Below, one piece after another: positions 42,072 through 52,109 of a DNA stretch of 64,000 nucleotides. The notes beneath the pieces were generated by a model. The model was not told the DNA's origin. It worked only from the letters and a program-made list of their open reading frames with translations, and did no database searches. The DNA comes from Isochrysis galbana (lineage: Eukaryota; Haptophyta; Isochrysidales; Isochrysidaceae): assembly GCA_018136815.1 (NCBI GenBank), contig CM030936.1, forward strand, positions 5,245,774-5,309,773, read 5' to 3'. The translations under genes were made by a program, and so were the position numbers. Position 1 is the first letter of the stretch, and every line of letters starts with the position of its first letter.

Positions 42072-43786
42072 ATGGCGCCCAAGAAAGCCAACGGAAATTA
42101 ATTAATTTCTTAATAGTCTCACCGCACACGCGACCGTGCAGCCTCTACTTTCTACTCACGTAGGAAACTTTCTACACCCCCAATCCGCCGGCCCTTTCCC
42201 CCCCGCCATCAGGCGACTCCCCCCGTGCACTACTAGGGGGATAGGGGAAAAGGGCTTAGATATGGTCGGTGGCCCGCGCCCCCCCCCGGTGATCCGTTCC
42301 CCCCTTCCTCCTATGCCTACCGGGCTGGCGGCGTCCTCGGTCCCGACTTATCCTGTAAACAGGTGCGGGACTTACCTATTTTCCGGTGAGCGGAGCCCTC
42401 GCTCCGCCCTCCCCCTTCTCCGCGCTCTCTCTCCCCTCTCCTGCAGGCACGCGCGATGGCGCGCCTGCGACAGGCCTGCAGCTGCCCCTGGCGACCCCTG
42501 GCGACCCCTGGAGGCCTCTGGAGGCCAGCTCAAGGGGCAGAGGAGGCTGGGGCTGGGCCCTGGTCTCCCCTGCCTCTCCCTCGCTGGCGCTCCTGGGCCT
42601 CAGGGGCCCCCACTCTGCACCTGTCTGCCTGTCGAACAGGGGGGGAGGGGGGGTTGGAGCGATGGGCTGGCCACGACAGGCCAGGACGCGCGAGGCAGGC
42701 AAGCCTGCCAGTGAGAGAGTGGGTCAGCAGGGCATTTTGCTCTTGGCAAGCCATCAGGCGTGCCAGGAGCATGGGTGGTTCCTCCCCCATGGCAGGGGAG
42801 GAGTGGAGAGAGGGGGGGGCTCGTGCCCCCCCATGGGGCAACCAAGTATAAACTTAGTTGAGGAAAGCCAACGGAAAGAATAAGGCAGCGCCGGCGGCGG
42901 CAACACGGCGCCACTGCAGGCCCAAGGCGGGCAGACGAAGCGCACCCCGAGCAGCGCTTTCGACGGCGCTGCAGGCCACGATGCCTGTGAGCCAGAGAAG
43001 ATCATTGGCAAGCGCAAGGCCAAGGGCGTGACCCAGTGGCTCGTGAAGTGGAAGGGCTACGACACGCGCGACAACACCTGGGAGCCCATGGAGCACCTCG
43101 CGGCCTGCGAAGACATGATCGCCGACTTCAAGGAGCGCGAGAAAACTCGGATCGCCCAGCTGGAGGCGGTAGCTGAAGCCAAGCGAATCGAGAAGGAGGA
43201 GGAGGCGGCAAAGAAAGCTGCGGAAATGGCCGAAGCTGCCGCTGCGGCGAGGCTTGTGGCGCGGCAAGCGGCACAAGAGGGCCGCCCCAAGCCCAAGCCC
43301 ATGTCCGCAGGATCGTCGTCCGAGGCCGACGGTTCGACGACCTCTACCTCTACTTCTCTGGACCCCGCTCCCGAGACCAATGTGGAGGCGCCCGCGGAGG
43401 CGGTCGAGGACGAAGCTGCGTGTGGCAACTCGCATGACCTCACCAAGAAGCGCAAGGTGTCGCTTGGAGGTCTGCTCGCCTCTCGTGCCAAGAAGATCGT
43501 GCAGCAACCGTTATCGATGGTGATGGAGGTCGACGAGCTCGACGCTTATCTCGAGGACGCCGAGGAGCCCGACATAGAGGTAGACGTATTGGCTTGGTGG
43601 CAGGCCAAGGAGAGCAAATGGCCCGCGTTGGCGAAGATGGTCAAGCAATACTTCGCGGCACCGGCCTCGTCAGCCGGCGTAGAGCGTGTCTTTTCTGCGG
43701 CCGGGAAGATGCATGGGGACGTGCAGAAGTCCGCCAAGGACTCCAGTCTAGAGCATTCGTTGTTCGCCTCGTTCAATACTGACTAA
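42072..43786 (+). pseudogene. Chromodomain-hAT dimerisation fusion protein, interrupted
   Basis: The likely start is the ATG at 42072 (MAPKKANGK); after nine codons the 765-bp retroposon D intervenes and coding resumes at 42878. One further base is gained or lost in the GCGGCGGC run near 42890, because the chromodomain lies in a different frame. That frame gives a clear chromodomain ([20 protein letters not shown], then a charged helix), a long Ala/Glu/Lys coiled coil, a basic [11 protein letters not shown] nuclear-localisation-like patch, and at the C-terminus the hAT dimerisation module ([20 protein letters not shown], then [11 protein letters not shown]). The catalytic core of a hAT transposase is absent. 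Family knowledge suggests a protein that reads histone marks and dimerises with transposase; that role is inference. Confidence 0.8.
42098..42862 (+). mobile_element. 765-bp retroposon, copy D, inside the hAT gene
   Basis: Flanked by a 15-bp duplication gaaagccaacggaaa (42083-42097 and 42863-42877). It begins ttaattaatttcttaatagt and ends aagtataaacttagttgag. Element plus one duplication is 780 bp, a multiple of three, so the insertion itself did not change the downstream frame, though it brings stops. It is younger than the host hAT element. Confidence 0.92.
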
Positions 43787-44138
43787 GGCTGAGTAGTTGT
43801 ACACTTAGTAGTCCCATTGTGATGAGTGTGTATTAGTGTATTAGTGTGCAATGTGCAATGTGCAATGATACATTGAGAAAGATGCTAGCGAGCAAGAGGA
43901 GGAGGAGGGAGGCAAGGATGAGGGAGGCGGGGAGGGGGAGGCGAGAGCACGTGAGCGCGCGCAGGACAGGCCAGCGGGCCGTTGCGCATCGAGTGCTGAA
44001 CAAGTAGTAGTTAACTCAGTTAATTGGCCTTCGGGCGCAGCGCGAGGCAGTTAGTAACTACGTGGCGCCACTCTAGGGGCAGTTAGTGGCAGTTAACTAA
44101 GTTACCTAGGTAACTGCCTTACCTAGGCCCTAGCCTTG

Positions 44139-44606
44139 AGTAGAGCACACACACGTATAACGTGAACAGAGGGGCGACGAGCAGCAGACAGAGCCGTTCA
44201 AAGGTAGGAGCGCACCTCGCAGAGCGCAAAAGTTGTCATAAACCGAACGCTGTATAGGTCACGACAACATTTTCTTCCCACATATTCCCCACTACATAAA
44301 CAAAGCATGCAACAGCTCAATCATTTCCTGCAACAGCTCAATCGTTTCCACATCATCATCAGTGGTATTCAGTTTAGTCGCGAGGACGAGTCGCACAACG
44401 CGACAATAAATAGTGATGCCAACCGAACTGCGGCCATGAGAGAGAAGATGATGGTTCACATTGCGGGCAAACAAGAAAAGACTAGCGAGATCCGTCGACA
44501 ACATGTTTGACCTTCGATGTCTACTCATGAGACTCTAGATTCAAATGTACATCTTGGAAGGATAGATGGTGCGGACAGTGCCACGGCTAGTCGTTTGTTT
44601 TAGCTA
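44139..44606. other. 3' flank of the GT61 gene
   Basis: Between the hAet-element edge and the GT61 stop codon. It holds a short direct repeat of caacagctcaatc at ~44310 and ~44331. On the minus strand a small frame ending at 44292 is not convincing as a gene. Confidence 0.45.
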
Positions 44607-46388
44607 CTAATATGGCTCCATCTCATGGAGCGCGGCCCGCATCAACGGCAAGAGTCTAACTGGGTCGACTCGCACAGATTCGTCCCTCCCTGGCTTCTTC
44701 TTTGCAAAGTCCTCTGGCCCCCACACTTGGTAATAGACCTTTGTGATATGTCGCACGTGCCGCCATAGCTCAGCTTCCATGGTCCATGAGCATGGGCCAT
44801 CTGCAAGATCGCACTCACCATGGCGTGCCTCCTCACCTTCGCCGAGCATGTAGTTGATAAGGACCGCGTGGGAGCCCTCCGGCATGAAGGGCAAAATCAT
44901 CGAGATGCCACCGGAAGGCGACACCGCCAAAGTGGTGCGGGAGACCAGCTGTAACTGTTCGCGCATGCTCATGCCAGAGAAATCGGTGACTACAATGTCG
45001 GCAATAGAGGAGAACTCTTGCCGGATTGCGGCCTGAACCCGTTTGAAATTCGCTATCACTCTCCGACCTTTCTTTGCCACAAGAAGAATCGTGTGCCGTG
45101 TGGGCGGAACGTCGGGGGCGATGCCGTGCGCCGCGAGGACACGGGCTCGGTATAGAGCAATGAGCGGTTCCTTTCCCATGTTCAGTTCCTCATGATTGAA
45201 GGAGTCGAACGTCCCACCAACCATCAGCTTCTCGAAGCACATGGGTCGTGTGCCATCACGGATACCGGTGGCGCCGCCAAGGTTGATACCATGTGCGACG
45301 GCATGCAACGTTGGCGGTTCTTCCAACCCAGTACCATACATTAAAGGGGCGAGGAAGGCCGCAGCAAACTTGCGGCAAACAACCGACGACGTAGCACGTT
45401 TCCCAAGATTTGCACACGGGTCTGTGCGCAGGATGCGAAGAGTTGGTGTGTAGATGCCCAGCTGGGCCATCGCCACTAGAAGTGGAAACCCCTCATCCCA
45501 TGCGACATGCCCGAGGTTAGTAGGCGCAAATGGTGCTGAGATTGCGCTCAGACCACCGAGCCATGCAGCATTCGATGGCAAAGGAGCAACGACCGTCTTT
45601 GCAGACCTGTCATAAAGTAGGAGTGGGGTTCGAATCTAGACAGATTAGCTCTAGGTGTGGCAAGGAAATGTGTTGGGTCGCATCTGGCAAAGGCAAACAG
45701 AAACAATGGTCCACATGACTAGAAGGAGAACAGTTGCGGTGCTCAGGTTCAAGCCTCACCACGTCATTTGATTTTTGTATGGAACTTCCTTGCTGAGAGC
45801 AACAAAGTCCTCATTCGAATGAGCACCTTCCCGCTTCCGCCAGCGGAAGCCGTACTGCGAGCCCCTTTTGTGGTCGTATATTGTGGGCAAAGAGAAATTG
45901 CTGCTTCCTGTAGTCGCAAGGGGTTCAATGTACCAGGCGTATGAGAAGAGCAACAAGGATGTAAATCAACGCCAGGCTTCAGAGTATGGCGTCTCGCCCC
46001 TATGCCTCTCACGGATGCTGTGCACGCCAGTGACGACAGCACTTGAAGCTGTGCAGCGTGTGGAGCCACCTGTTCTGACATGGAAGGTAAAGTCGGAAGT
46101 GTTCGGATGGTAGCAGACGCGCTCAAACAAGCATGCGCGGTGCGGCACCGCGCCGACTGTCTCGAGATCACCAACGCAACGCCATCGTGAGAAGGCCCTT
46201 TGCGGTACCGCCGGTGAGCCTGGCAGCTGGATGCGAACCGGCCTAGGGCTGCGCAGCAGAAGGATCTCCTCGGGACCCGGTGGCGCCTCCGTGCGATACG
46301 CCGGCACGACGCTCGAGCTAGCCCGCCAAACTATGAGCAGGGCGAGTGCGCCGAGCAGCGAGAAGCGGAGGACTTCGCGCGCCTCCAT
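44607..46388 (-). CDS. GT61-type glycosyltransferase, three exons
   Basis: Exons 46388-46070, 45907-45760 and 45606-44607 join with matching phases (1 and 2) to ~488 residues. Exon 1 begins MEAREVLRFSLLGALALLIV, a signal anchor for a type II Golgi protein, followed by a Pro-rich stem and CLFERVCYHPNTSDF. Exon 2 gives HKRGSQYGFRWRKRE. Exon 3 has GHVAWDEGFPLLVAMAQLGI, CFEKLMVGG and SPSGGISMILPFMPEGSHAV, the conserved layout of the GT61 (DUF563) family, which includes plant xylosyl/arabinosyltransferases and animal EOGT. The exon 3 frame is open upstream of 45581 to the splice site at 45606. Introns are 162 and 153 bp with GT-AG borders. Donor sugar and acceptor cannot be told from sequence. Confidence 0.82.
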
Positions 46389-46570
46389 CGACGCCTTGCC
46401 ACCTCGCCACAAAAATATTGTACTACTATATTCTAATCCTGTACTCCTCTCATAGAACTCTCTAGTTCCCATCTATGGTTATAACAGTGGTCCATGACGT
46501 TACTACGCCCAGTCACTCACTATGAGGGTGCGCAGGCCACCAGCTGCAATGGGTGAATAATGGTCTAAAT

Positions 46571-46734
46571 TTAAAATCATTCAATATTCTCACCGCACAC
46601 GCGGCCGCGGACCCACTACTTTGTTCACGCAGCAAACTTTCTACTTTCTACACCTACACCCCCACTCCCGCGGCCCTTCCCTTCTCCCGGGGGGGCTCGT
46701 GCCCCCCCATGGGCGAACCAAATATAAACTTAGC
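46571..46734 (+). mobile_element. Internally deleted retroposon, copy E
   Basis: Only 164 bp: the 5' ~110 bp of the family joined directly to the last ~50 bp (gggggctcgtgcccccccat to ataaacttagc). It is flanked by a perfect 17-bp duplication tgaataatggtctaaat (46554-46570 and 46735-46751). Both true ends are kept, so the deletion came before or during insertion. This defines the minimum ends needed for mobilisation. Confidence 0.9.
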
Positions 46735-46745
46735 TGAATAATGGT

Positions 46746-47434
46746 CTAAATAGGCTTCATGTCTATGATCTGTGTGTTGGTTGGAGGGGAGGCCACCCAT
46801 AGGGGAAGCCACATGGCTGGGCCCCCAGCACAAAGAGACGCAACCCAAAGCGCCTCCCAGCAATTGCGAGCCAAAAAAAAGGCCCGCCCCCCCCTTCCCC
46901 CGACGCCAGACCCAAAGTAATGCACATGGGTCGACCCCCCGAAACCGAACGAAAAGGACCGAGGGAGGGGGGCGAAAAGGGAGTGAGGGCGGGGCAAGTC
47001 GGGCTCGTCGTCCTCGTCCGAATCATCCTCGTCTATCTCGGTGTCGGTGCCGACGCCGTTCGAGTCGCCGTTCGAGTCGCTGGATTTCTTGGAGTTCGCT
47101 GAGGGTCGAGGAGGGCGAGGAGCTTGGAGAACTGGAGTAGGACGTCCATCTTCATAAAGTAGGAGCTCGAGCTCGAGGTCGTTGCCCTGCGCGTCGTCGG
47201 TTCGGAGCGACTCGATCTCTCGATCTCGGTCGTCTGGCGCCGCCCCGATCCTTCCCAGAGCCCAGAGCACGAGCATTTTGTTCTTCTCATCATCTTGCCA
47301 CTTCTCGAGTACGCCGGTGTACTTGGGCTGGGTGGAGTGCTGTGATGCCCATTGCATGCCAAACGCCTCGGCCTTGACGCCTTGACGCGCACCACCACGT
47401 TCTTCACGGAGCGGAGGCTCTTCAGGATCTTCAC
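46746..47434 (-). pseudogene. Unidentified protein, frameshifted by an 8-bp tandem duplication
   Basis: Two overlapping frames on the minus strand: 47434 to ~47375 (MKILKSLRSVKNVVVRVKA) and 47357 to ~46980 (MQWASQHSTQPKYTGVLEKW, then an acidic Asp/Glu/Ser-rich tail). Between them the DNA reads gcgtcaaggcgtcaag, a direct duplication of eight bases at ~47372-47388; removing one copy puts the two parts in one frame. The C-terminal part after ~46980 is low-complexity and ends in sequence related to nearby repeats. I recognise no family. Confidence 0.4.
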
Positions 47435-48562
47435 GATTTCATCGAATGTCTGAGTGGGTCATGGGTGTGTGTGTGTCAGCTTTTTGTGGCTCGCGTGCGG
47501 CGATGACGCTGATGTGCATGATCTGTTGGGTGTGACAGAGATGTGGCGGCCGTGCGAGAGCGTCGCGCTCGCTGTCACCTGTGTCGGCATGCTCGTCGGT
47601 CGGTCGTGAGTGTGGGAGGCTGAGGTCGTCAAAAAGTTGGTACCTGAGAGCATGTGCAGATGTGCAGGCCCGCGCCATGGGTCAGGGAGGGTGGGAGATG
47701 GTCTGACAAGCGTGTCAGACATCGGCCGACAGTCCGACGGGCCCTCTGCGCGGGGGGGGGTCGGGAGCAATGGCGGGCAACCTTTCAGAGGGCCCAGTTT
47801 GGGTGAGATCTGATGGGACCCAAAGGCGGGCCCCTGACCTGAGCGGCCAGGGGCTGGCATGGGGGAGGGTGGGGGGCCGTCGCGCACCACTTTGGTGGGA
47901 GGTGCACCCGCCGGTGGCCCGCAAGGGGGGCCATTGCGAGGGGGAATCCCAGCCAGGGTCCTACGACGCCATCATCTTCGTAGGACGCGGTCCTATAATG
48001 TAGGACGGAACTTTTTAGCCGCTCGGTCATCTTCAAGAACAGTGCTTTTGCAATAGATACAGATATACATTCCCTATGTCCATGGGATTCATTTCGACAA
48101 TCGAAATCGAAAACACGAAAATCTCTCTAGCGATGTAGCATTAGCATGTAGCACGTAGCACGGAAGACGGAAGTGTAGCCCGGGAAGACATGACCACGTG
48201 AAAGCTCAGTAACAGCTCGCAATGAGACTGCAGGATTTATGCGATGCGCAATTCGAGGGCGCGAAATCTTGCCCCTTTCACCTCCTTCTTTTCCATTCTG
48301 GCTCGCAAACGGCTAGTAGCTGCAGCCCAAGCGTCCCGAAACACCCTATCTAGGGCTAGGGTGCACCAGCGCAAGAGCGGTGCTCACCAAGACCTCGCAA
48401 AGTGAGACAAATCTGCACCAATGGATAAATGATGGGTCCAGGTTCATGTCGCATTGTATGATGAACGGACGTGTTGGTCCTTAGGTCCTTTGCTTCTAAC
48501 TCATTTGGGATTGGGAGGCTGTGATGGCCGCGACCGGCCGATGTCGTTCATCACCCGGAACA
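47435..48562. other. Gene-free stretch
   Basis: No gene recognised. Short frames on both strands lack protein-like composition. 47960-48000 shows a near inverted repeat of tcctacgacg and cgtaggacg. The right end is the 3' flank of the tandem-repeat protein gene. Confidence 0.5.
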
Positions 48563-50050
48563 TTAAAAACGATCTTGTGGGTCGACAAAGAGAGCACGGA
48601 GACGCGTGCTAGGTGCCGCAGACTGCTCCGAGGCTGAAGCTGCAGGTCCGTCACCCATGTGGTTAAGCTCAGAAAACTGATCTGCGGTCGCTTGAGACAA
48701 GTCGCCAAACTCGGTCGATGGATCGACTTCGCCAGAGGCTGTTCCTGCACCCGCATTGGCAAAGCTCAAGCCCGTCTTGATGCCCTCCCACATGTAGTCC
48801 TGCCACGTGGCATGTCCGGCGGCCTTGGCGTCTCCGGTACCTACTTGCTCAGACATCTGTCCTGCTGATTGGACCTGCTGTGTGCTTGATGGTGCAGCAT
48901 TTCCTATGGCACCTAAGATTTGCTCGGCATTCGAGGGTGGCCTTTGGTTGAGGGTGTCGAAATTCCCACTCGTTTGCTGGGAAAGCTCGCCGAATGTAAC
49001 CGACGGATCCTTTTGTCCGCTGGCGCTATTGGCTCCCGCTTCGGCGTAGTTGACACCCGTGCTGATGCCGGCATTCATGTACTCTTGCCAAGGCGCCGCC
49101 TTCTCTTCAGGCATGCTCCTCGGTTCAGGTGCACCCCACTCTTGTGCGGTTCCCCATGAGCTGGATGGTGCTGAGTCTGCCTCGTGCGCCTGTGGCGAAT
49201 GTGCCTCTTGCTCTGGTGAGGTGTCGTGCGGTGCATCACCTCGGTGGTTGAGCACCGAGAACTTGTCGCTCGTCTGTTGAGAGAGACCGCCAAAATCATT
49301 GGACGGGTCTGAGGTGCCCTCTGCAACGCCCGCTGCCGCAGATGCGTAGGCGATTCCTGTCTCGATGCCGGCCATCATATAGTCCCTCCAGGTGGCATGG
49401 CCTTGAGGTAGTTCATTGCTTTGGCTACCATCGGTACTGTGAGTATGTGCGCCACCGGCTCGCGCTGGCTTGTCTACGCGGTCGTCTGCAGCAGGTGGGG
49501 GGACTCGGCCGATTTCGACCCCGGTAAGTGCCTGGATTGGGCCCTTGAGGCTGCTCTCGACCGCATCCACAATGGAGGCATGGAGGTTGTTGGAGGCCGA
49601 GGATGCAGACGCTGCAGTTGTAGATGAGCTCACGGGCATCGGGGGCCTTATGTTGTCCGCGGGCAGCGAGCTTTCCACATTGTGCTGCTGTGTGTGTTCG
49701 CCAGCATGGTTGATCGCGCCAAAATTGTCACTTGTATCTTGAGAGAGCTGCGAGAAGTCTTGATCGCCGTTTGCTGCAGCCTGTGCGTACTGTACGCCGG
49801 TGGAGATACCCTGGTTCATGTACGCTTGCCAGCCGACGCCGAGCTCGCGGTGCTTGGAATCGGTCGCTCGGTCACGGTCGATGGCGTGGAGCGTGTCGGT
49901 CGCCTCTGCGATCCGCATCTTCTCGGCAGTGATGCGGTGCTCGGAGAGGGCAATCTGGTCGAGGAGCAAGCGGATGTGCTCGTTGTCCGTCTGCTCCGCC
50001 GCGTTCGCATGCGCCAGGATCGCCATCGCACTCATGAGCTTGTACATCAT
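48563..50050 (-). CDS. Probable secreted protein with four copies of an unfamiliar W-YM-GI-TG repeat
   Basis: 495 residues from an ATG at 50050. The frame is open 253 codons further up, but only through a (GCGAGC)n-like repeat. Residues 1-17 (MMYKLMSAMAILAHANA) look like a short signal peptide. Residues 20-66 are a charged helix. Then come four related units at ~73-117, 219-271, 319-371 and 414-467, each with W-(Q/R)-x-YM-x-x-GI-x-TG-x-x-(Y/F)-A, a small-residue patch, (D-P-S)-x-x-F-(G/S)-x-LSQ-x-T(S/A)-x-x-F-x-x-(L/I)-N. Linkers are Ser/Ala/Gln-rich and low complexity. I do not recognise the repeat. Four diverged copies with conserved spacing point to selection on protein, and no intron is needed. 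Confidence 0.75.
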   Translation of the reverse strand: MMYKLMSAMAILAHANAAEQTDNEHIRLLLDQIALSEHRITAEKMRIAEATDTLHAIDRDRATDSKHRELGVGWQAYMNQGISTGVQYAQAAANGDQDFSQLSQDTSDNFGAINHAGEHTQQHNVESSLPADNIRPPMPVSSSTTAASASSASNNLHASIVDAVESSLKGPIQALTGVEIGRVPPPAADDRVDKPARAGGAHTHSTDGSQSNELPQGHATWRDYMMAGIETGIAYASAAAGVAEGTSDPSNDFGGLSQQTSDKFSVLNHRGDAPHDTSPEQEAHSPQAHEADSAPSSSWGTAQEWGAPEPRSMPEEKAAPWQEYMNAGISTGVNYAEAGANSASGQKDPSVTFGELSQQTSGNFDTLNQRPPSNAEQILGAIGNAAPSSTQQVQSAGQMSEQVGTGDAKAAGHATWQDYMWEGIKTGLSFANAGAGTASGEVDPSTEFGDLSQATADQFSELNHMGDGPAASASEQSAAPSTRLRALFVDPQDRF

Positions 50051-50339
50051 GTTGGCGAGGAGTGGGCCGGACGGTCTGAGCCAAGGGAGCGACGGACGGA
50101 AGGAGGGGGAGGAGGGAAAGGCTCGCTCCTTCTTCCTTATCTTTTGGCAACTACTGACAGAGTAGGGGTGAATGGGGGGCTCCTCCCCCTCCCCCCCGGC
50201 ACTACAAGTGCCCTCTAATAAAAAGAAGGGCCGGAGGATGGATCCAGGTTTCCGCGAGCCCAAAAGGAGCGAACAAGGTTTAATGGAGCAACCCAGGGAT
50301 AAGAGGAGCGAACCAGGTTTAGGAGGAGCGAACCAGGTT

Positions 50340-50735
50340 TGGGGGGGGGGGGGGGGCGGGGGGGGGGGGGCGAAGGAGGGGGGGGGCGCAAGTGCATTGG
50401 GAGTTCGCGCGGGGCGAGAGGGGGAGCGAGAGAGAGGGAGAGCGAGAGCGAGAGGGAAAGGGAGAGCGAGGGTGAGGGCGAGGGCGAGGAAGAGGGAGAG
50501 GGCGAGGGCGACAGCGACAACGAGAGCGACAGCGAGAGGGAGAGGGAGAGGGGAGGGAGAGCGAGGCGAGCGAGAGCGAGGAGCGAGGAGCGAGGAGCGC
50601 GAGCGAGAGCGAGAGCGCGAGCGAGAGCGAGGAGCGAGGAGCGAGGAGCGCGAGCGCGAGCGCGAGCGAGAGCGCGAGCGAGAGCGCGAGCGAGAGCGCG
50701 AGCGAGAGCGAGAGCGAGAGCGAGAGCGAGCTAGG
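50340..50735 (+). repeat. Poly-G and (GAGCGA)n purine tract
   Basis: Runs of G at 50340-50371 and 50380-50388, then ~330 bp of gagagcgag / gcgaggagcg repeats. It lies 290 to 690 bp upstream of the tandem-repeat protein's ATG (minus strand), so the coding strand is pyrimidine/C-rich. It yields an Arg/Ser peptide on translation, which I reject as coding. Confidence 0.9.
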
Positions 50736-50923
50736 GGTTGGCGGATAGGGCGTGGAATACCCCCCGGAGAGCCCCATCTAGGTACAAGTAGATAGTGCCC
50801 AACTGCCATCTAGGTAGAGGTAGATGTAGATAGTGTCCAACTGCCTTCTAGGTAGATGTAGATACTGCATATTCCGTCCTAGATACCTAGATATCTGAGA
50901 TATCTAGGTATCTACCCTTCGGG

Positions 50924-51537
50924 AGAAAAACTATCGTTATAGTTTTAGCGATGGAGCGCGCGCCGACCGCTCCCACCTCCCAGCCCCCCGCCGCCACGAC
51001 GCCCCAACGGGGCAGCCCCAAACCGCCGGAGCCCAAGCGCGCTCAACCCTCAGCCCCGCCTGACCAGGACGTCGACATGGCGCCGCCGCCCTCGCCTCCC
51101 AAACAGCCACACAGCCAGGGAGCAGGTAGGGTCCTGTTCCCAGCTGCAGACCAAAGCCAGGGCAATGCCCTTCCTCCCGCCTCCCTCGCTTCGCCACCCA
51201 ACCAAGGACTCCCCATGGGGGCTGGCAGCACTGCTGCCACCCCCATGGTGGCAACTCCTACCATCAATGCACCCCTCGGGGGCGGGCACTTGACACAACA
51301 ATCCATCATGGGAGCCTTTGCGCTCTCAAACCAACAACCAACACCAGCACAGAAGTCATACGCAGAAGCCGCCCAGCATGGACCCAAAGGAAAGGCCCCC
51401 CCTCCATTTGCTAGGAAAGGAAACGGGGGGGGGGGGAAAGGGGTGTGGTATGAAAGGGAGGGAGGGTAGTTAGGAGTAGCACTAGCAATCTGCCCCACGC
51501 CGTGCATGTAGCGGCTAGTTTTTTTAAGATTTTTTTT
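50924..51537 (+). mobile_element. 614-bp internally deleted LINE derivative with intact ends
   Basis: Flanked by a perfect 19-bp duplication taggtatctacccttcggg (50905-50923 and 51538-51556). It starts agaaaaactatcgttatag and enters an ORF1-like ATG at 50951 (MERAPTAPTSQPPAATTPQ), closely related to 35629. The ORF1 match holds for ~150 codons, then the sequence passes into a G-rich patch, a unique ~60-bp 3' region and a T-rich tail (agtttttttaagatttttttt). Both ends and the duplication are present, so this is a complete insertion of a shortened RNA, a half-LINE. Confidence 0.85.
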
Positions 51538-51556
51538 TAGGTATCTACCCTTCGGG

Positions 51557-52109
51557 CCTAAACTTCAAGTTATAAGAATCCGGGCGCCCGCCCGTCCGCC
51601 CGAGAAGTCCGCGCGCGGCCCGCGGCGTCATCGCCATGAGAGTCGCTCTGGCCTGCCAGCCCTTTCGAGGCCTGCTGGGACATCTTCACCTGCGTCGGCG
51701 TGCGGCATCGGCCAGCGGCTCAGTGCAGCCGCCGATATTCCCAGTTGTAATTATTTTTTATTGAGCGTGCGGCATCCCCCAGACGAAAGTTGTTGATTTC
51801 CCCCCCCCTACCCCCGTACGCGGAAGGTTGTCAGATTTGGACCGCGCCCCACGACCGCTCATTTGGTACCCCTCGTGGACACGTGATAGCCAATCAGTCA
51901 TCAGATCTGCATGTACCACCACGACGACACGCGTATTCACCACAGCACTCCGAGTTATTTTGGCACACCGACCCTGGCTCGCGGCATGGCGTTTCACACG
52001 GTGCTCCTGGGCCTCTCCTTCGGGGTGCTCGCGGGGGGGGCTCATGGTAGGGTGAGAGTCCCCACGGGAGGGGAAGAAACCCTGAGGGAAAGGAGACCAA
52101 ATGAAGGCA
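51557..52109. other. Gene-poor stretch
   Basis: No sure gene. A 42-codon frame at 51636 (MRVALACQPFRGLLGHLHL) is too short to accept. The right part leads into retroposon copy G, whose 5' border I could not place. Confidence 0.45.

Larger units (their letters stand above)
41817..44138 (+). mobile_element. hAT element encoding a chromodomain protein
   Basis: Ends are inverted: caaggctaggg at 41817-41827 and ccctagccttg at 44128-44138. They are flanked by 8-bp duplications agcagagc (41809-41816) and agtagagc (44139-44146), one mismatch. Subterminal DNA on both sides is packed with gcagtta/agttaac motifs (41830-41945 and 44005-44120), a hAT hallmark. It carries the chromodomain-hAT gene (42072-43786) and a later 765-bp retroposon (42098-42862). 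Without the retroposon the element is ~1.5 kb, too short for a full transposase. Confidence 0.78.

Noticed and set aside
45610-45650. tRNA B-box-like ggttcgaatct in a GT61 intron
   Set aside because: No cloverleaf could be drawn around it and no A box precedes it at the right distance.
50051-50809. 253 extra N-terminal codons for the tandem-repeat protein
   Set aside because: They translate a (GCGAGC)n and poly-G tract into Arg/Ser and Pro runs; the ATG at 50050 with a signal-like start is better.
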